In this document: in pieces, positions 5,390 to 7,716 of the stretch
Position numbering within the stretch: the first letter of the stretch is position 1
Layout: each line of letters opens with the position of its first letter
From: Pseudomonadota bacterium
GTDB taxonomy: Bacteria > Pseudomonadota > Alphaproteobacteria > Azospirillales > Azospirillaceae
NCBI GenBank assembly: GCA_023413605.1
Contig: JAEZPL010000263.1
Span: 1-7,716, forward strand
DNA: 7,716 nt
Reading direction: 5' to 3'
Program-made: the position numbers and the translations under genes
The notes under the pieces: model-generated
Told to the model about the DNA's origin: nothing
Database searches by the model: none
What the model saw: the letters and a program-made list of their open reading frames with translations, nothing else

Positions 5390-6445
5390 GTGAGCGCAAC
5401 CGACGCCGCCCACCCCACGCCAACCCCGGCCCAGATGTCCATGGCCCAAACTCCCCTGGCCGAGAACCCGCACCAGCTGATGGCGGAGATCGAGGCGCTT
5501 GGCGGCCGGCTGGCGCATGTGCGCGACCGCATCGGCCGGATCATCTTCGGCCAGCAGGACGTCATCGACCTGACCCTGATCACGCTCCTGGCGGGCGGCC
5601 ACGTTCTGCTGATCGGCGTTCCGGGCCTCGCCAAGACGCGGCTCGTGGAAACGCTGGGCACCGTCCTGGGCCTCGCGGAAAAGCGCATCCAATGCACGCC
5701 CGACCTGATGCCGGCGGACATCCTGGGATCGGAGGTGCTGGAGGAGAACGAGCAGGGCCGCCGCTCCTTCCGCTTCATTCCGGGTCCGGTGTTCAGCCAG
5801 CTGTTGATGGCGGACGAGATCAACCGCGCCAGCCCGCGCACCCAGTCGGCGCTTCTCCAGGCCATGCAGGAGCATCGGGTGTCGGTCGCCGGCCAGTACC
5901 ACCCGCTGCCGGAGCCCTTCCACGTCCTGGCCACCCAGAACCCGCTGGAGCAGGAAGGCACCTACCCGCTGCCGGAAGCGCAGCTCGACCGCTTCCTGAT
6001 GCAGATCGACGTCGAGTACCCGGACCGCGACGCCGAGCGGCGCATGATGATCGCCACCACCGGCGCGCTGGACGAGCGGGCGGTGACCGTGCTCAGCCCC
6101 GCCGACCTCCAGTCCGCACAGCGTCTGGTCCGCCGCGTGCCGGTCAGCGAAGGCGTGGTGGAGGGCATCCTCGACCTCGTGCGCCGCGGCCGTCCGGAAA
6201 CGACCGACGTGCCGGAGGTGCAACGCCACGTCGCCTGGGGGCCCGGCCCGCGCGCCAGCCAGTCGCTGATGCTCGCGGCCCGCGCACGCGCCGTGCTGGA
6301 CGGGCGCCTGTCCCCGTCGCTGGACGACGTGGTGGCGCTGGCCAAGCCGGTCCTGCGGCACCGCATGGCGCTGAACTTCGCCGCGCGGGCGGATGGCGTC
6401 ACGATGGACGACATCATCAACCGCCTCTGCGCGCCGCTGTCGTGA
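5390..6445 (+). CDS. MoxR-family AAA+ ATPase
   Basis: MoxR proteins are AAA+ ATPases thought to act as chaperones that assemble, activate or insert metals into partner protein complexes, usually with a vWA- or DUF58-type protein encoded alongside. The 351-aa product has Walker A GVPGLAKTR (76-84), Walker B LLMADEIN (138-145) followed by RASPRTQSALLQAMQE (146-161), sensor 1 LATQNPLEQEGTYPLPE (180-196, N184), the arginine-finger region LDRF (199-202) and a sensor-2 segment around WGPGPRASQ (283-291). No membrane segment is visible, so it is cytosolic. The GTG start at 5390 has AAGGGAG at 5376-5382, 7 nt upstream; in-frame ATGs at codons 16 and 18 are alternatives with weaker ribosome binding sites. 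It heads the rightward operon, with the DUF58 gene 37 nt downstream. Confidence 0.95.
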   Translation: MSATDAAHPTPTPAQMSMAQTPLAENPHQLMAEIEALGGRLAHVRDRIGRIIFGQQDVIDLTLITLLAGGHVLLIGVPGLAKTRLVETLGTVLGLAEKRIQCTPDLMPADILGSEVLEENEQGRRSFRFIPGPVFSQLLMADEINRASPRTQSALLQAMQEHRVSVAGQYHPLPEPFHVLATQNPLEQEGTYPLPEAQLDRFLMQIDVEYPDRDAERRMMIATTGALDERAVTVLSPADLQSAQRLVRRVPVSEGVVEGILDLVRRGRPETTDVPEVQRHVAWGPGPRASQSLMLAARARAVLDGRLSPSLDDVVALAKPVLRHRMALNFAARADGVTMDDIINRLCAPLS

Positions 6446-6482
6446 GGCCCAGCACGATGCCCGACACAATGAAGGACGTCTG

Positions 6483-7397
6483 ATGGCCTCCCCCACCCTC
6501 GGCGGCGCCAATCTCGGTGTTGCGGCCCTGCGCGCCCAGCAGCGGGCGGAGGGTTTGGCCGCCACGCTGCCGCCCCTGCTGGTCGCGGCGGAGCGCGTGG
6601 CCGCCACCGTCGCGCAGGGTGTTCACGGGCGGCGGCGCGTGGGTTTGGGCGAGACCTTCTGGCAGTTCCGCCGCTACCAGCCCGGCGATTCGCCGCAGAT
6701 GATCGACTGGCGCCAATCCGGCAAGACCCAGCCCGTCTACGTCCGCGAGAACGAGTGGGAGGCCGCCCAGACCGTCTGGCTGTGGCGCGACCGTTCGCCC
6801 TCCATGGACTACCGATCCGCCAACGCCCTGCCGACCAAGCGCGAGCGCGCCGACCTGCTGGCGCTTGCCGCCGCGGTGCTGCTGGTGCGCGGGGGCGAGC
6901 GGGTCGGCCTGCTGAACTCCGGCGTCCGGCCGGACCACGGCAAGTTCGCCCTGAACCGCATGGCCGGCCTGATGACCGACCCGCGCAATGCCCACGCGCC
7001 AGAAGGCCTGCCCAGGCCCGAACCGTTGCCCCGCCACGCGCAGGTGGTGCTCGTCGGCGACCTTCTGTCGCCCCTGCCGGATATGCACGCCACCATCTCC
7101 GCCCTGAGCGGGCGCGGCGTGCGTGGCCATCTGCTGCAAGTGCTTGACCCGGCCGAGGAAACCCTGCCCTACGACGGCCGTGTGGAGTTCGAGGGCTTCG
7201 AAGGCGAGGAGGAACTGCTGGTCCCGCGCGTCGAGGCGATCCGCCAGACCTATCTGGAGCGCCTGCACGCCCACCAGGACGGACTGTCCGCTCTGGCCCG
7301 CGCCGCCGGCTGGACCTTCGCCGTCCACCGCACCGACCGACCGCCGCAAACCGCCCTGCTGGGGCTTTGGGGCGCCCTGGCGCGGGAGGCGGTTTAG
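6483..7397 (+). CDS. DUF58 domain-containing protein (vWA-like MoxR partner)
   Basis: DUF58 proteins are the usual partners of MoxR ATPases and contain a von Willebrand factor A-like fold. The 304-aa product shows the DUF58 signature FRRYQPGDSPQMIDWRQSGK (62-81). A short metal-site-like D-x-S-x-S follows (D103, S105, S107, in WRDRSPSMDY), then a hydrophobic helix ADLLALAAAVLLVRGGERVG (123-142) and a QVVLVGDLL strand, all consistent with a Rossmann-like vWA domain. There is no signal peptide or clear transmembrane helix, so it is probably cytosolic or membrane-associated through partners. The frame stays open upstream into the MoxR gene, but ATG 6483 has AAGGA at 6472-6476 and gives a sensible N-terminus. 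The 8-codon ORF at 6457-6483 ends in TGA overlapping this ATG (TGATG). The substrate or client is unknown. Confidence 0.92.
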   Translation: MASPTLGGANLGVAALRAQQRAEGLAATLPPLLVAAERVAATVAQGVHGRRRVGLGETFWQFRRYQPGDSPQMIDWRQSGKTQPVYVRENEWEAAQTVWLWRDRSPSMDYRSANALPTKRERADLLALAAAVLLVRGGERVGLLNSGVRPDHGKFALNRMAGLMTDPRNAHAPEGLPRPEPLPRHAQVVLVGDLLSPLPDMHATISALSGRGVRGHLLQVLDPAEETLPYDGRVEFEGFEGEEELLVPRVEAIRQTYLERLHAHQDGLSALARAAGWTFAVHRTDRPPQTALLGLWGALAREAV

Positions 7398-7400
7398 TGC

Positions 7401-7520
7401 GGGCGAAAGCCCCCACCCTCCCGCTTCGCGGGTCCCTCCCTCCCCCGCTGGGCGGGGGAGGGATTGGTCGCTTAATCCCCTCCCCCGCCCAGCGGGGGAG
7501 GGTTAGGGTGGGGGTCGCCC
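7401..7520. repeat. Compound palindromic intergenic repeat (about 120 bp)
   Basis: Nearly the whole DUF58/DUF4159 gap is one nested inverted structure. Outer arms are GGGCGA (7401-7406) with CCCCCACCCT (7410-7419) on the left, and AGGGTGGGGG (7505-7514) with TCGCCC (7515-7520) on the right; they pair perfectly except for AAG (7407-7409). Inside lie two 25-bp palindromes, each CCCTCCCCCGC-N3-GCGGGGGAGGG with 11-bp stems: 7438-7462 (loop TGG) and 7478-7502 (loop CCA). These two are exact reverse complements of each other. The left arm also carries CCCGC-TTC-GCGGG (7420-7432). No protein is encoded. It looks like a dispersed REP/MITE-type element of GC-rich alphaproteobacteria; copy number elsewhere cannot be seen here. 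A six-T run at 7536-7541 follows but is not directly attached to a stem. Confidence 0.8.
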
Positions 7521-7561
7521 CCCGACACCTCGATCTTTTTTCACGAACACCGTAGACGCCA

Positions 7562-7716
7562 ATGCTGGGTTTGGGACCGATCGCCTTTGCCGCCCCGTGG
7601 GTGCTGACCGCACTGGCCGCTCTGCCGGTGCTGTGGTGGCTGCTGCGGGTCACGCCGCCCGCCCCGCGCGTGGTGCGCTTCCCGGCCATCCAGCTGCTGC
7701 GCGACCTGTCCGCGCG
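7562..7716 (+). CDS. BatA-type/DUF4159 domain membrane protein, N-terminal part (partial)
   Basis: The first 51 codons of a gene that runs off the right edge. It opens MLGLGPIAFAAPWVLTALAA, then a tryptophan-rich hydrophobic helix (LPVLWWLLRV) and PPAPRVVRFPAIQLLRDL. This is the typical N-terminal BatA/aerotolerance-regulator domain: one membrane helix at about residues 8-28, then the RVVRFPAIQLL strand. In alphaproteobacteria the gene after MoxR and DUF58 usually encodes a long membrane protein with this N-terminus and a C-terminal DUF4159 domain, so that is the expected full product; the DUF4159 part lies outside the window. The ATG at 7562 has no clear ribosome binding site. The gene is 164 nt downstream of DUF58, and most of that gap is the palindromic repeat. 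Confidence 0.8.
   Translation, partial: MLGLGPIAFAAPWVLTALAALPVLWWLLRVTPPAPRVVRFPAIQLLRDLSA

Noticed and set aside
6393..6482. Upstream 30-codon extension of the DUF58 gene
   Set aside because: It would overlap the end of the MoxR gene, has no conserved sequence and lacks a better ribosome binding site than the ATG at 6483.
5252..6607. 451-codon minus-strand open frame opposite the MoxR gene
   Set aside because: A shadow of the MoxR gene with biased Arg/His/Gln/Ala composition and no recognisable motif; the plus-strand frame has all AAA+ motifs.
7438..7502. CRISPR-like repeat pair
   Set aside because: The two copies are inverted rather than direct, separated by only 15 bp, with no further units; the pattern is a palindromic repeat.
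7514..7541. Rho-independent terminator made of GTCG/CGAC plus the six-T run at 7536-7541
   Set aside because: The stem is only 4 bp and is separated from the T-run by 9 bases; the strong palindromes lie farther upstream with no T-run of their own.
5962..7689. 575-codon open frame on the minus strand opposite MoxR, DUF58 and the repeat
   Set aside because: It is antisense to three well-supported coding regions. Its product is an arginine/alanine/glycine-rich low-complexity sequence with no domain, as expected of GC-rich shadow frames.

Overview
The window is a GC-rich bacterial chromosome segment (a sampled stretch of the MoxR gene, 6181-6240, is 46/60 G+C). Its gene content and protein style point to an alphaproteobacterium, most likely a Rhodospirillales/Azospirillum-like organism. 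The pointers are a petA-petB order with a typical alphaproteobacterial Rieske protein, a HemF ending at the ...PPEVKWP tail, and the DUF1285 - CoA pyrophosphatase - DUF6111 - CCA nucleotidyltransferase string next to a divergent MoxR - DUF58 - DUF4159 string. The taxon is inferred from remembered family features, not from a search.

Layout. (1) 1-760, minus strand: start of the cytochrome bc1 operon, petA (Rieske) followed by petB (cytochrome b, cut by the window edge). (2) 761-1016: divergent intergenic region holding a dense series of small dyads. (3) 1017-2386, plus strand: trmL (wobble 2'-O-methylation of tRNA-Leu) and hemF (aerobic coproporphyrinogen III oxidase), 17 nt apart, ending 7 nt from the convergent next operon. 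(4) 5236-2394, minus strand: a compact four-gene operon read DUF1285, Nudix CoA pyrophosphatase, DUF6111 membrane protein, CCA tRNA nucleotidyltransferase. (5) 5237-5389: divergent promoter region with a 17-bp-period direct repeat. (6) 5390-7716, plus strand: MoxR-type AAA+ ATPase, DUF58 protein, a 120-bp compound palindromic repeat, then the first 51 codons of a BatA/DUF4159-type membrane protein.

How the genes work together. petAB encode the quinol-oxidising bc1 complex. HemF makes protoporphyrinogen precursor for haem, which cytochromes b and c1 need, so the divergent pair of units has a loose respiration/haem theme. The minus-strand operon mixes tRNA 3'-end maturation with CoA-derivative hydrolysis and two uncharacterised but conserved proteins. 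The MoxR/DUF58/DUF4159 unit is the conserved alphaproteobacterial version of the MoxR-plus-vWA-like chaperone modules, with no assigned client here.

Most of the window is ordinary housekeeping sequence. I did not find a convincing novel system. The points most worth a second look are the compound palindrome inside the MoxR operon, the AT-richer, rare-codon patch inside the DUF1285 gene, and the dyad cluster between petA and trmL.
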